Source: CAZYYO01 sp964650965 (GTDB lineage Bacteria; Bacillota; Clostridia; Lachnospirales; Lachnospiraceae). Taken from it: a DNA stretch of 33,298 nucleotides. The stretch lies in assembly GCA_964650965.1 (NCBI GenBank), contig CAZYYO010000023.1, positions 1 through 33,298 of the forward strand, given 5' to 3'. The position numbers and the translations under genes were made by a program. Shown piece after piece: positions 16,156 through 25,711 of the stretch. Within the stretch, counting starts at the first letter, position 1, and each line of letters starts with the position of its first letter. Below the pieces are notes generated by a model. That model saw only the letters and a list, made by a program, of their open reading frames with translations, did no database searches and was not told the DNA's origin.

Positions 16156-19100
16156 TTATTTCGTAAGTGCATTAAATGCTTCAATCTGTGCCTGCTCGCT
16201 GCTTAATCCTTTTTCTTCCATTTGAACAATTGTCATCATCATTTTCTTATAATCATGAGGAACAATTTTCTTGAATTTTGGAAGATAGGCGCTGAAATTA
16301 TCATAGATTTCTTTGCCCTTCTTGGAATTGGTATAGGCAACATGCTCTGTAATAATGTCTTTTAGCTCTAAAACATCATACTTATCTGTTACAGGCTCAA
16401 GAGATACCATTTGTTTATTCAGTTTCTTGTATAAGGATGCATCTTCGTCTAGCACATAAGCAATTCCACCGCTCATACCGGCAGCAAAATTCTTGCCGGT
16501 TGCTCCTAATACCACAACACGACCTCCTGTCATGTACTCGCAGCCATGGTCGCCACAGCCTTCTACAACTGCTGTAGCCCCGGAATTACGAACGCAGAAC
16601 CGCTCTCCGGCAACACCATTAATAAAGGCTTTTCCGCTGGTAGCTCCGTAAAGTGCTACATTTCCAATAATAATATTGTCATCCTCCTGGTAAGCTGCTC
16701 CAATTTGTGGGTATACTACCAGCTTACCGCCAGACAATCCCTTACCGAAATAATCGTTGCTGTCTCCCACTAATTCCAGTGTCAGACCTTGAGGGATAAA
16801 TGCTCCAAAGCTTTGTCCACCGGCTCCATGACACTTTATCGTAAAGGTATCCTCTGGCAGACTTTCTCCAAAGCGTCTTGTGATTTCTGCACCAAATAAG
16901 GTTCCTACCGCCCGGTCTGTGTTGGTTACATCAATTTCAAGTCCCTTACGGCTGCCATCCTCTAATGCCTTTTGTAATTGCTTTAACAGTATTTTCTCAT
17001 CTACCGTTTTCTCCAGTTGGAAATCATATACATTTTTCTTATTGTACACAATGGCTCCACCCTTACCAGCAAATGGATTGTTCAAAATTGGGGTTAAATC
17101 TATCTTGGCATTTCTTCCTTCTCGGGCAGATTCCTTTACCTGAAGAAGGTCGGTTCTTCCCACCAGCTCATCCACGGTACGAACCCCTAGCTTGGCCATA
17201 TATTCTCTCAGCTCCTGAGCAATAAACTTCATGAAGTTCACCACATACTCCGGCTTTCCTGCAAAGCGCTTTCTCAGCTCTGGATTCTGGGTGGCAATTC
17301 CTACCGGACAGGTATCTAAATTGCACACACGCATCATAACGCAGCCCATAGTGACCAGTGGTGCTGTTGCAAATCCAAACTCCTCTGCACCCAGCATAGC
17401 GGCTATGGCAACATCTCTGCCGCTCATAAGCTTTCCATCGGTCTCAATCACTACCTTATTACGCAGTCCGTTCATGGTCAGGGTCTGATGTGCTTCTGCC
17501 AGCCCCAGCTCCCAAGGAAGACCTGCATTATGAATAGAGCTTCTTGGTGCAGCACCGGTTCCTCCATCATATCCGGAAATCAGTATGACCTGTGCTCCTG
17601 CTTTAGCAACACCACTGGCTACGGTTCCAACTCCAGCTTCAGATACCAGCTTCACGGATATTCTTGCATCCTTGTTGGCATTCTTAAGGTCATAGATGAG
17701 CTCCGCCAAATCCTCGATGGAATAAATATCGTGATGAGGTGGAGGAGAAATCAAGGACACGCCTGGTGTGGATAATCTGGTTTTTGCAATCCAGGGATAT
17801 ACCTTTTTGCCTGGAAGATGTCCACCTTCTCCTGGTTTTGCTCCCTGTGCCATTTTAATCTGAATTTCCTGGGCACTTACCAGATATCTGCTGGTAACTC
17901 CAAATCTTCCGGATGCCACCTGCTTAATGGCAGAACAACAATTCTTTCCATCCTTGCCAATGGTCAAACGTTCCTCTTCCTCGCCCCCTTCTCCACTGTT
18001 GGATTTACCGTGAATCATGTTCATGGCAATAGCCATGGTCTCATGAGCCTCTTTGGAAATAGAGCCATAGGACATGGCACCTGTCTTAAAACGTTTTACA
18101 ATAGCGTCCACACTTTCTACCTGATCGATAGAAATAGATTTCTTGGGATACTTAAAGGTTAATAAGCCCCGTAAATTCTTAATGGATTTCTCTTCGTTAA
18201 CTAATGCGGTATATTCCTTGAAGGTCTCATAGTCTCCGGTTCTTGTAGATAGCTGCAGCAAATGTATGGTCTGCGGATTATACAAATGCTCCTCTTGTCC
18301 ACTTCTTAGCTTGTGCATTCCTGTACTGTCTAAGGTATGGTCAACGCTTAATCCCAGCGGATCAAAAGCCTTGGAATGCTGAATCTCCACATCCTTTTGA
18401 ATATCCTCCAGACCAATGCCGCCAATACGGCTGACTGTTCCAGTGAAATATTTATCTACTACATCAGAATTAATACCAATTGCCTCAAAAATCTTGGCAC
18501 CCTGATAAGACTGGATTGTGGAAATTCCCATTTTCGATGCAATCTTAATAATTCCTGATAAAATAGCTTCATTATAGGAATCTACCGCTGCATAGTAATC
18601 CTTATCTAGCATATTCAAATCGATTAATTCCTGAATGCTTTCCTGCGCCAGATAGGGATTAATAGCAGAAGCACCGTAGCCTAACAGGGTTGCAAAGTGA
18701 TGTACCTCTCTTGGCTCACCGCTTTCTAAAATCATAGACAAACTGGTTCTCTTCTTGGTTTGAACCAGATGCTGCTGTAAGGCAGAAACTGCCAGTAAGG
18801 ACGGAATGGCAACGTGGTTTTCATCCACGCCACGGTCTGATAGAATAATGACATTTGCCCCATCCCGATAGGCACGGTCGGCTTCTACAAATAGGTGATC
18901 TATTGCTTTTTCTAAGGACGTATTCTTATAGTAAATGATAGGAATGGTTTCTACCTTGAAGCCTTCTACCTTCATATTCTTAATCTTCAGCAAATCTGTA
19001 CTGGTGAGAATTGGGTCATTAATGCGTAGCAGCTGACAGTTATCCTCTTTTTCCTCCAGCACATTTCCTGCAGAGCCAAGATAAATGGTTGTACTTGTTA

Positions 19101-20694
19101 CTACCTTCTCACGGATAGAATCAATCGGAGGATTGGTTACCTGGGCAAACAGCTGTTTAAAATAGTTAAATAAAGGCTGATGCTTGTTGGACAATACTGC
19201 CAGTGGAGTATCTACTCCCATAGCTCCGATTCCCTCTGCACCATTTAATGCCATTGGCAGAATGGAGGTAGTCAAATCCTCATAGGAATAGCCATAAGCC
19301 TTCTGAAGGCGGGTACGTTCCTCCTTGGAGTGGGTCTGCACCCTCTTATTTGGAATCTTCAGATCATGAAGCTCTACCAGCTCCTTATCTAACCATTCTC
19401 CATAGGGTCTTCGATTGGCATAGTCCTTCTTAAGCTCATCATCATCAATAAGTCTTCCTGCTTTGGTATCTACCAGAAGCATTTTACCAGGTTTTAAACG
19501 TTCTTTTCTTTCAATCCTGCTTTCATCAATAGGAAGAACGCCCACCTCAGAAGACAGAATCAGATATCCATCATTGGTTACATAATATCTGGAAGGGCGC
19601 AGACCATTTCTGTCAAGAACTGCCCCCATAATATCTCCATCAGAGAACAAAATAGAGGCCGGTCCATCCCAAGGCTCCATCATGGTTGCATAATACTGAT
19701 AGAAGTCCTTCCGTTCCTGATCCATAGCACGGTTATTGACCCAAGGCTCCGGTATGGTAATCATAACGGCTAAAGGAAGAGGCATTCCATTCATCACAAG
19801 AAATTCCAGGGTATTGTCTAGCATGGCAGAATCAGAACCTGCCGTATTCACTACCGGAGTAATCTTAGACATTTCTTCCTCTAAGAAATCAGAATACATG
19901 GTTTCCTCTCTAGCAAGCATACGGTCAGCATTTCCCTTGATGGTATTAATTTCACCATTATGTACAATAAAACGATTGGGATGCGCTCTCTCCCAGCTAG
20001 GATTGGTATTGGTGGAGAATCTGGAATGAACAATGGCAATGGCTGATTCATAATCTTCGTTATGTAAATCAGCGAAAAATGTACGAAGCTGTCCTACCAA
20101 AAACATTCCCTTATATACAATGGTACGGCTAGACAGAGAAACTACATACGTATCATCATTGGTCTGCTCAAAAACACGTCTGGCAACATACAGCTTCCGG
20201 TCAAACTCCAGCCCCTGTTCCACTTTGGCAGGTTTTTGTACAAATGCCTGCATAATATATGGCATACAATCAATGGCTTTCTTGCCTAAAACCTCAGGTT
20301 TGGTAGGAACCGTTCTCCATCCAAGGAATTTCATTCCTTCCTTTTCAACAATGATTTCAAACATTTTCTTTGCCTGATTCCGTTTCAGCTCGTCCTGGGG
20401 AAAGAAGAACATACCAACACCGTAGTCTCTCTCCTCGCCCAAGGAAATCTCGCAATCCCTGGCGGCGTTTTCAAAAAACTTATGAGAAATCTGTAAGAGA
20501 ATTCCTATGCCATCTCCTGTTTTTCCTTCTGCATCCTTACCTGCTCTGTGTTCTAGATTCTCAACAATCTTCAAAGCATCTGACACGGTCTGATGTGTCT
20601 TGATTCCCTTAATGCTTACAACTGCACCAATGCCACAGTTATCATGTTCAAATTGTGGATGATACAGTCCCATACTTTGCTTCTGGTTCTCCAT
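16156..20694 (-). CDS. gltB: Glutamate synthase large (alpha) subunit GltB
   Basis: GltB hydrolyses glutamine, channels the ammonia and aminates 2-oxoglutarate, giving two glutamates. All domains of the 1512-residue family length are present. A 19-residue propeptide precedes catalytic Cys20 (HDNCGIGAV) of the amidotransferase domain (to about 430). A central domain, an FMN/synthase domain and the 3Fe-4S Cys cluster follow (CVMMRVCNLDTCPVG). The C-terminal Gly-rich beta-helix comes last (GAGGQSFGAF, GDHGCEYMTGGRVVVLG). AAGGAAG precedes the ATG. It is followed by gltD and driven by a likely promoter at 20794-20822; no gltC-type regulator gene or glutamine riboswitch is visible in the upstream gap. 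Confidence 0.98.
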   Translation of the reverse strand: MENQKQSMGLYHPQFEHDNCGIGAVVSIKGIKTHQTVSDALKIVENLEHRAGKDAEGKTGDGIGILLQISHKFFENAARDCEISLGEERDYGVGMFFFPQDELKRNQAKKMFEIIVEKEGMKFLGWRTVPTKPEVLGKKAIDCMPYIMQAFVQKPAKVEQGLEFDRKLYVARRVFEQTNDDTYVVSLSSRTIVYKGMFLVGQLRTFFADLHNEDYESAIAIVHSRFSTNTNPSWERAHPNRFIVHNGEINTIKGNADRMLAREETMYSDFLEEEMSKITPVVNTAGSDSAMLDNTLEFLVMNGMPLPLAVMITIPEPWVNNRAMDQERKDFYQYYATMMEPWDGPASILFSDGDIMGAVLDRNGLRPSRYYVTNDGYLILSSEVGVLPIDESRIERKERLKPGKMLLVDTKAGRLIDDDELKKDYANRRPYGEWLDKELVELHDLKIPNKRVQTHSKEERTRLQKAYGYSYEDLTTSILPMALNGAEGIGAMGVDTPLAVLSNKHQPLFNYFKQLFAQVTNPPIDSIREKVVTSTTIYLGSAGNVLEEKEDNCQLLRINDPILTSTDLLKIKNMKVEGFKVETIPIIYYKNTSLEKAIDHLFVEADRAYRDGANVIILSDRGVDENHVAIPSLLAVSALQQHLVQTKKRTSLSMILESGEPREVHHFATLLGYGASAINPYLAQESIQELIDLNMLDKDYYAAVDSYNEAILSGIIKIASKMGISTIQSYQGAKIFEAIGINSDVVDKYFTGTVSRIGGIGLEDIQKDVEIQHSKAFDPLGLSVDHTLDSTGMHKLRSGQEEHLYNPQTIHLLQLSTRTGDYETFKEYTALVNEEKSIKNLRGLLTFKYPKKSISIDQVESVDAIVKRFKTGAMSYGSISKEAHETMAIAMNMIHGKSNSGEGGEEEERLTIGKDGKNCCSAIKQVASGRFGVTSRYLVSAQEIQIKMAQGAKPGEGGHLPGKKVYPWIAKTRLSTPGVSLISPPPHHDIYSIEDLAELIYDLKNANKDARISVKLVSEAGVGTVASGVAKAGAQVILISGYDGGTGAAPRSSIHNAGLPWELGLAEAHQTLTMNGLRNKVVIETDGKLMSGRDVAIAAMLGAEEFGFATAPLVTMGCVMMRVCNLDTCPVGIATQNPELRKRFAGKPEYVVNFMKFIAQELREYMAKLGVRTVDELVGRTDLLQVKESAREGRNAKIDLTPILNNPFAGKGGAIVYNKKNVYDFQLEKTVDEKILLKQLQKALEDGSRKGLEIDVTNTDRAVGTLFGAEITRRFGESLPEDTFTIKCHGAGGQSFGAFIPQGLTLELVGDSNDYFGKGLSGGKLVVYPQIGAAYQEDDNIIIGNVALYGATSGKAFINGVAGERFCVRNSGATAVVEGCGDHGCEYMTGGRVVVLGATGKNFAAGMSGGIAYVLDEDASLYKKLNKQMVSLEPVTDKYDVLELKDIITEHVAYTNSKKGKEIYDNFSAYLPKFKKIVPHDYKKMMMTIVQMEEKGLSSEQAQIEAFNALTK

Positions 20695-20793
20695 GCGCTT
20701 CTTCCTTTCGTTAACTAATCTTTTTTCTTTTTCCTTTTTCCTGGTGCCATATCACATTCCTCTAGAATGAGAGGATATATAACACATGTTAAT

Positions 20794-20822
20794 AATATAC
20801 TCCCTTCGTTTAAATTTGTAAA
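20794..20822 (-). promoter_or_regulatory. Probable promoter for gltB-gltD
   Basis: TTTACA and TATATT with 17-bp spacing lie 100 nt before the gltB ATG. Background AT richness makes chance matches likely, so confidence is moderate. Confidence 0.45.
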
Positions 20823-21034
20823 TGATAAATATCTTTAAGCTATCTGATAATATGACTATTCATATAATTGTTTTATAGTTTTCTTAATTGTATCTATATT
20901 TTTTATCTAATCTTCTATTTTCTTTCCATATAATAAAAGTTTTTTCATTATCTTATAAAAAATAATTTTATCATTTCAACCATATATCATCATTTTATTT
21001 AATTGTATACGCAATTTTATAGCGTTTTTGGTAT

Positions 21035-21066
21035 AAAAAAAGAACTTATGAAATAAGTTCTTTTTT
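21035..21066 (-). terminator. Terminator after xerD
   Basis: AGAACTTAT-GAA-ATAAGTTCT forms a 9-bp stem extended by A and T runs on both sides, starting 3 nt after the xerD stop codon. It would work in both directions. Confidence 0.85.
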
Positions 21067-21068
21067 AT

Positions 21069-21944
21069 CTATGCTCTTGGATGTGTATGCATGTAAACAT
21101 CCCGCACATGACTATGATTCACCTTAGCATAAATCTGAGTAGTTGATAATTCGGAATGCCCCAGCATGGTCTGCACAGATTTCAAATCCGCTCCATTGGC
21201 AATTAAATGGGTAGCAAAAGAATGTCGAAGCATATGGGGTGTTATCTCTTCTTTGATTCCCGCCTTTTGTCCGTAGCCCTTGATTAATTTCCAAAAGCCT
21301 TGTCTGCTCATAGGAACACCCTGGCAATTTACGAAGAAATACTGGCACCCCTGTTTGGGTTTTAATTTTGCTCTGCCATCCTGTCCATAGCGCGTCATTG
21401 CCTGTAATGCAGTATGATTGAAAGGAATATATCGTACTTTTCCTCCTTCACTGCACTTAATCTGCGCATCAGCCCAATTAATATCCTCCAACCGAATACC
21501 TATTAATTCTGAGACACGCATTCCAGTTGCATACAACAGCTCTAGCATAGCACGATCTCTAAGCTCCTTAGGGGATTCTCCATTGACCTGCTCAAGCAAG
21601 CGTACCGTATTCTCCAGGCTAAGCACCTGTGGCAGCTTCTTCTCTACCTTAGGAGCTTTCAACTCTCCTGCAGGATTATCATCCCTGATTCCTGTATCCT
21701 GAAGGAAATGGTAAAATGCCTTTAATCCGGCAACACTTCTTGATATGGAGGAAGGCTTTCTACCTGCTTCGGTCAATCCCTTTACATAATCAAGTAGTTG
21801 TTGTTGGGTTAACATGCTAATTAAAATCTCCGGGTAAAACTCCTGAAGCTTGCGCAGATCCCTCTCATAAGAGATAATGGTATTGGAAGATGCCTGTTTT
21901 TCTTCTTTTAAAAATCTTAAATATTCTGTAATATTTCTATCCAT
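21069..21944 (-). CDS. xerD: Tyrosine recombinase XerD
   Basis: XerD, with XerC, resolves chromosome dimers at dif. The 291-residue protein has the N-terminal SAM-like core-binding domain (about 1-90) and the catalytic domain with all active residues: Arg143 in ATGMRVSEL, Lys169 in GGKVRYIP, His237 and Arg240 in HMLRHSFATH, His263 in LGHSELSTT, and Tyr272 in QIYAKV. Length and the undisturbed core context, with no att sites or cargo, argue for the housekeeping enzyme and not a phage integrase. It lies downstream of spoIIM and the nudix gene, an arrangement shared by other Firmicutes. Its promoter appears to overlap the spoIIM terminator. Confidence 0.93.
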   Translation of the reverse strand: MDRNITEYLRFLKEEKQASSNTIISYERDLRKLQEFYPEILISMLTQQQLLDYVKGLTEAGRKPSSISRSVAGLKAFYHFLQDTGIRDDNPAGELKAPKVEKKLPQVLSLENTVRLLEQVNGESPKELRDRAMLELLYATGMRVSELIGIRLEDINWADAQIKCSEGGKVRYIPFNHTALQAMTRYGQDGRAKLKPKQGCQYFFVNCQGVPMSRQGFWKLIKGYGQKAGIKEEITPHMLRHSFATHLIANGADLKSVQTMLGHSELSTTQIYAKVNHSHVRDVYMHTHPRA

Positions 21945-21984
21945 TCTAACTTATTCCGTCCGCTCATTTTTTGTCATATTTTAT

Positions 21985-22013
21985 ATTATAGAAGTAAAAA
22001 AAAGCCTCGTCAA
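21985..22013 (-). promoter_or_regulatory. Promoter for xerD overlapping the spoIIM terminator
   Basis: TTGACG and a consensus TATAAT are spaced by exactly 17 bp. The -35 box and spacer lie within the 3' arm and T tract of the spoIIM terminator, so termination and initiation use the same bases. Confidence 0.6.
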
Positions 22014-22042
22014 TGCTGAATTTCAGGCTTTTACAAGGCTTT
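21996..22042 (-). terminator. Terminator after spoIIM
   Basis: On the minus strand AAAGCCT pairs with AGGCTTT across an interior that itself forms a small hairpin (CTGAA/TTCAG), followed by eight T. It lies 62 nt after the spoIIM stop. Confidence 0.75.
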
Positions 22043-22104
22043 ATTACATACATACAACATATCCAATTTTTTCTTTTTTATTATACAAGATATGGATAAA
22101 TATA

Positions 22105-22680
22105 TTACAAAATATTTACAATTTTTTGAAGGATGACAGGGCTCAAAAAGGCTTCCAGGCATACCCCTGCAAAAATAATAAAAATAATAATAAGCCCAAC
22201 ACACAGAATAAACAATTTCTCTTTTGTCGTTGTTTTACTTTCCTTTTCTCCCAAAATCAATCCCGCAAGCTTCACAAGAAGATAATAAGTCAGAAAATAA
22301 AAAAGAATTTGAGGAAATATTCCACCAAAGAACAGCAGACATCCCACAAAGCCAAAGCTAATTACAAATGCTGCTGCTGTTACTCCCATACCAGCCCCAG
22401 CATATACCAGGAAAAGATGATTTATTATTTTTCTCCCTCTCGTAAGGCTAAGGAAAAAAAGTGCAGCAAATAAAAGCATCCTGTTTTTTATTAAGTAAAA
22501 GAATAATCCATTCCCTGTTCCGTTTAAATTTGCAATTTTTTGCACATAATACAGATTCATTAATTCTGCCTGTGTATGATCAAAAAAATCTGTCACATTT
22601 AAAAGCAGTACTCCCAGCAAAAAGGCTCCCAGAAAAAGAATTTCCCCAATATGTTTCGTAATCTGGTTATTTCTCCTCAC
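22105..22680 (-). CDS. spoIIM: Stage II sporulation protein M (SpoIIM), GTG start
   Basis: SpoIIM is the scaffold of the SpoIID-SpoIIM-SpoIIP peptidoglycan machine that drives engulfment. The 191-residue protein has about five hydrophobic segments (near 12-32, 66-82, 92-110, 113-138 and 155-180) and the family pattern of an N-terminal helix followed by G/F-rich membrane segments (GMGVTAAAFVISFGFVG, FFGGIFPQILFYFLTYYLL). Sequence similarity visible by eye is modest; the placement between a nudix gene and xerD supports the call. The start is GTG with AAAGGA about 7 nt before. The DNA is AT-rich, which opens long chance frames on the opposite strand. Confidence 0.85.
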   Translation of the reverse strand: MRRNNQITKHIGEILFLGAFLLGVLLLNVTDFFDHTQAELMNLYYVQKIANLNGTGNGLFFYLIKNRMLLFAALFFLSLTRGRKIINHLFLVYAGAGMGVTAAAFVISFGFVGCLLFFGGIFPQILFYFLTYYLLVKLAGLILGEKESKTTTKEKLFILCVGLIIIFIIFAGVCLEAFLSPVILQKIVNIL

Positions 22681-22732
22681 CTTCAGATCCTTTCCTATGC
22701 CTTTCTATCATCTTATGAATACAAGCACCATT

Positions 22733-23269
22733 CTATGCTTCCTGTATGGCATAAGCAAGAATTGCAGAAATGGTCTTAGAATCCTGCATCTCTCCGGATA
22801 ATATTTTTTTCTTCAATTCTTCTAGGGTATAGGCTTCCAATTCAATAAATTCTGCTTCATCCAGCTTCTGTTCTCCGATTTTTAACCCTGTTGCTACAAA
22901 AATATGAATAAACTCATCACAAAAGGCAACTGTAGTTCTTAATTGAAGCAGTGGCTTTAATTCTTTGCAGGAGCATCCTGTTTCTTCCTGTAATTCCCGC
23001 ATCGCGCACTCTTCCATTGGTTCTGTAAGACTTTCTCTTCCGCCTGCCGGAATTTCTAACGTGTACCGTTCTAATGCATTACGATACTGTCTTACCAGTA
23101 AGATTCTTCCATCCTCTAATACAGGAAGGACTGCAGCTGCCCCCATCTTATGTTTTACAAAATCCCATTCCTGACGATTTCCATTAGGAAGAAGCATATA
23201 ATCCTTGTAAACATCTACAACAGACCCCTGATATACCAGCTCCCTTTTTTCTCTTTTTAACTGTTCCAT
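22733..23269 (-). CDS. nudF: NUDIX hydrolase, ADP-ribose pyrophosphatase type
   Basis: This 178-residue enzyme probably splits ADP-ribose into AMP and ribose 5-phosphate, clearing a toxic NAD breakdown product. The Nudix box matches GX5EX7REUXEEXGU at residues 77-99 (GRESLTEPMEECAMRELQEETGC). The upstream strand LEIPAGG and the ERYTLE region are typical of the ADP-ribose branch. GGAGGG precedes the ATG. It sits just upstream of spoIIM. Substrate within the Nudix superfamily is inferred from subgroup motifs and context. Confidence 0.88.
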   Translation of the reverse strand: MEQLKREKRELVYQGSVVDVYKDYMLLPNGNRQEWDFVKHKMGAAAVLPVLEDGRILLVRQYRNALERYTLEIPAGGRESLTEPMEECAMRELQEETGCSCKELKPLLQLRTTVAFCDEFIHIFVATGLKIGEQKLDEAEFIELEAYTLEELKKKILSGEMQDSKTISAILAYAIQEA

Positions 23270-23330
23270 TTTCCCTCCACTCTTACGTATTTCTTCTCAT
23301 TATCTCTCGCATCAAACTTCTTGATAGTAA

Positions 23331-23358
23331 AAAAGCCAGCAACTTTCGTTGCCGGCTT
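23331..23358 (-). terminator. Terminator after rny
   Basis: GCCGGCAAC and GTTGCTGGC form a 9-bp stem with one G-U pair, capped by a stable GAAA tetraloop and followed by TTTTTT. It starts 38 nt after the rny stop. Confidence 0.9.
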
Positions 23359-23395
23359 CTTATTATCAAGCATGCGCTTTTTCATTTCATTGAAA

Positions 23396-24943
23396 TTACT
23401 TAGCATAATCTGTTACTCTTGATTCTCGAATAACATTTACCTTAATCTGTCCTGGATATTCAAGTTCAGCTTCAATCTGTTTTGAAATATCTCTGGCCAG
23501 CAATACCATTTCAGCGTCATTAACCTGATCAGGAACTACCATTACACGAATCTCTCTACCTGCCTGAATAGCAAAGGATTTATCAACACCCTTAAACTCA
23601 TTCGTAATATCTTCCAACTGTTTTAGTCTGTTAGAATAGGATTCTAACGTTTCACGTCTTGCCCCTGGTCTTGCTGCGCTGATTGTATCAGCAGCCTGTA
23701 CCAGGCATGCAATCAATGATTCTGGCTCAACATCTCCGTGATGAGCTTCTACTGCATTAATTACCAAAGGAGATTCTTTGTATTTTTTACAAAGATCCAC
23801 TCCTAACTGAATATGTGAACCTTCCATATCATGATCTACTGATTTACCAATATCATGTAATAAACCTGCACGTTTTGCCATTCTCACATCTTCGCCTACT
23901 TCAGCAGCCAATAATCCTGACAACTGAGCAACCTCGATGGAATGCTTCAATGCATTCTGACCATAACTTGTACGATATCTCATTCTACCTAATAATTTGA
24001 TAAGTTCTGGATGGATTCCATGAACACCAACTTCTAAAGTAGCTGCTTCACCTTCTTCGCGAATAAGAGTTTCTACTTCCTTCTGGGCTTTCTCTACCAT
24101 TTCTTCAATTCTTGCCGGATGAATTCGTCCGTCAACAATTAATTTCTCTAAAGCAATTCGAGCTACTTCCCTTCTGACTGGATCGAACGCAGATAAAATA
24201 ACTGCTTCTGGTGTGTCATCAATGATTAATTCTACACCAGTTAAGGTTTCTAAGGTTCTAATATTTCTACCCTCTCTACCTATAATTCTACCTTTCATTT
24301 CATCATTTGGAAGCTGGACAACGGAGATGGTTGTCTCGGCAACATGATCAGCTGCACATTTCTGTATTGCAGTAACCACAATATCCTTTGCCTTCTTATT
24401 TGCTTCTTCTTTTGCCTGAGCAATGGATTCTTTTACTAATTTTGCAGTATCAAGTTTTACATCTTCTTCAACAGTTTTTAATAGATATTCCTTAGCTTGT
24501 TCGGAGGTTAATCCTGAGATTCTTTCGAGTTCCTGTACTCTTTTCTCATTGAGTTTTGCAATTTCTTCCTTCTGCTTATTAATCTTCTCTTCCCTAACAA
24601 CGAAATCAGCTTCTTTTTTCTCAAGAGCATCCATTTTACGATCCAGATTTTCTTCCTTCTGGAGGATACGATGTTCATTACGCTGAATTTCGGAGCGTCT
24701 CTCACGGATTTCCTTATCCAGGTCATTCTTCGTCTTCAAAGACTCTTCTTTGGCCTCGAGCAGGGCTTCACGTTTCTTTGTCTCAGCATTCTTGACTGCT
24801 TCGTCAATAATCTCTCTTGCTTTTTCCTCTGCGCTTCCTACTTTTTGAGCAGAAACCTTCTTGTGGTAAGCATTTGCGATTGCGAGACTGACTGGGATAG
24901 CAATGATTAACGTTACAACAATAGCAATAATCACTGTTAGCAC
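23396..24943 (-). CDS. rny: Ribonuclease Y, GTG start
   Basis: RNase Y is a membrane-bound endoribonuclease that starts mRNA turnover in Firmicutes. The 515 residues show an N-terminal membrane helix (about 3-23, VIIAIVVTLIIAIPVSLAIA), a long Lys/Glu-rich coiled coil (about 30-195), a KH RNA-binding domain with GRIIGREGRNIRTLE (about 218-232), and an HD domain with LLHDIGKSVDHDMEGSH (about 360-376), carrying the metal ligands. The start is GTG with GGGAGG 7 nt before. It has its own promoter over the end of recX and its own terminator. Length and order are normal. Confidence 0.97.
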   Translation of the reverse strand: MLTVIIAIVVTLIIAIPVSLAIANAYHKKVSAQKVGSAEEKAREIIDEAVKNAETKKREALLEAKEESLKTKNDLDKEIRERRSEIQRNEHRILQKEENLDRKMDALEKKEADFVVREEKINKQKEEIAKLNEKRVQELERISGLTSEQAKEYLLKTVEEDVKLDTAKLVKESIAQAKEEANKKAKDIVVTAIQKCAADHVAETTISVVQLPNDEMKGRIIGREGRNIRTLETLTGVELIIDDTPEAVILSAFDPVRREVARIALEKLIVDGRIHPARIEEMVEKAQKEVETLIREEGEAATLEVGVHGIHPELIKLLGRMRYRTSYGQNALKHSIEVAQLSGLLAAEVGEDVRMAKRAGLLHDIGKSVDHDMEGSHIQLGVDLCKKYKESPLVINAVEAHHGDVEPESLIACLVQAADTISAARPGARRETLESYSNRLKQLEDITNEFKGVDKSFAIQAGREIRVMVVPDQVNDAEMVLLARDISKQIEAELEYPGQIKVNVIRESRVTDYAK

Positions 24944-25026
24944 AGGAGCACCTCCCTTATTTAATTTTCATTGTACATATAACATATAAAAAATGTCTAA
25001 TATCTGTCATAAATAACAACAAGTAA

Positions 25027-25055
25027 ATTTTATACTTTCTCACAACTTATGTCAA
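25027..25055 (-). promoter_or_regulatory. Sigma-A promoter for rny
   Basis: A consensus TTGACA and TAAAAT with 17-bp spacing. The TTGACA encodes the last two residues of RecX. The leader to the GTG is about 80 nt. Confidence 0.55.
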
Positions 25056-25658
25056 GTAGTCCTGTCTTAAAGCATGTGAAATATCACTACTTTTAAACCC
25101 TCTTTGCATAAGAAATCTATACATTTTTTCCTGTTCTTTCCTGGTAGCATTCATTTTGTCGTATTTTTTCTTAACAAGAAGTGCCTGAATCATATCTTCT
25201 TCCGACTGTTGGAATTCCTGTTCTAAGGCTTCTTCAATGATATCCTTATCAATTCCCTTCTTTAACAAATCCTGTGTAATCCGTCTTCTGCTTCTGCTTT
25301 CCTGGTAGAAACGAACATAAGATTCCGCTAACCGCTTATCATCGATGTAATGATAGGATTTCACATAAGCAATGGCCTGTTCTACCACTTCCTCAGGATA
25401 ACCGTTATCCTTCAGCTTATCTGTCAGCTGACGCTGGGAACGGTCCATTTTCTCTAATAAGAACATGGCTCTCTTCTTCGCTCTGGGGACTAATATCTCC
25501 CTTAGAATTTCTTCGTAGGTTTCCTGTGATAATTCCTGTCCTTCTGTCAGGTGATACTTCTGAGCTTCCTTCTTATAAAGCAGGAAGTCTGCCTCATGGT
25601 GAAGGCAGACTTTTACTTTTCCATTTTTACAAGGAACTATTTCTTCTATTACCATCAT
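25047..25658 (-). CDS. recX: Regulatory protein RecX
   Basis: RecX binds RecA filaments and limits recombinase activity. The 203-residue helical protein has the family repeats of three-helix units: RAMFLLEKMDRSQRQLTDKL, then RRITQDLLKKGIDKDIIEEAL, and a third near the C-terminus (YRFLMQRGFKSSDISHAL). The N-terminal 50 residues (VIEEIVPCKNGKVKVCL) form the usual beta region of longer Firmicutes members. It follows recA by 53 nt with no terminator between, so it should share the SOS-controlled recA promoter. The start may be either of two adjacent ATGs. Confidence 0.92.
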   Translation of the reverse strand: MMVIEEIVPCKNGKVKVCLHHEADFLLYKKEAQKYHLTEGQELSQETYEEILREILVPRAKKRAMFLLEKMDRSQRQLTDKLKDNGYPEEVVEQAIAYVKSYHYIDDKRLAESYVRFYQESRSRRRITQDLLKKGIDKDIIEEALEQEFQQSEEDMIQALLVKKKYDKMNATRKEQEKMYRFLMQRGFKSSDISHALRQDYLT

Positions 25659-25711
25659 TCTACGTTCCTGTCTCTTTCATTACTGTTTACAAAATCACTT
25701 AAGCCTATCAA

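Larger units (their letters stand above)
20695..21068. other. AT-rich gene-free region between gltB and xerD
   Basis: This stretch holds the predicted gltB promoter, a purine-rich gltB leader with repeated GGAAAAA-like blocks (about 20719-20742), a small 6-bp hairpin at 20758-20775 (TCCTCT/AGAGGA), and the xerD terminator at its right end. The middle part, about 20823-21034, is very rich in A and T with short T tracts; I see no gene, RNA or repeat in it. Confidence 0.6.

Noticed and set aside
21877..22473. 198-codon plus-strand frame opposite spoIIM and xerD
   Set aside because: It is the AT-rich complement of spoIIM, crosses the promoter and terminator between the genes, has Lys/Asn/Ser low complexity and no family features.
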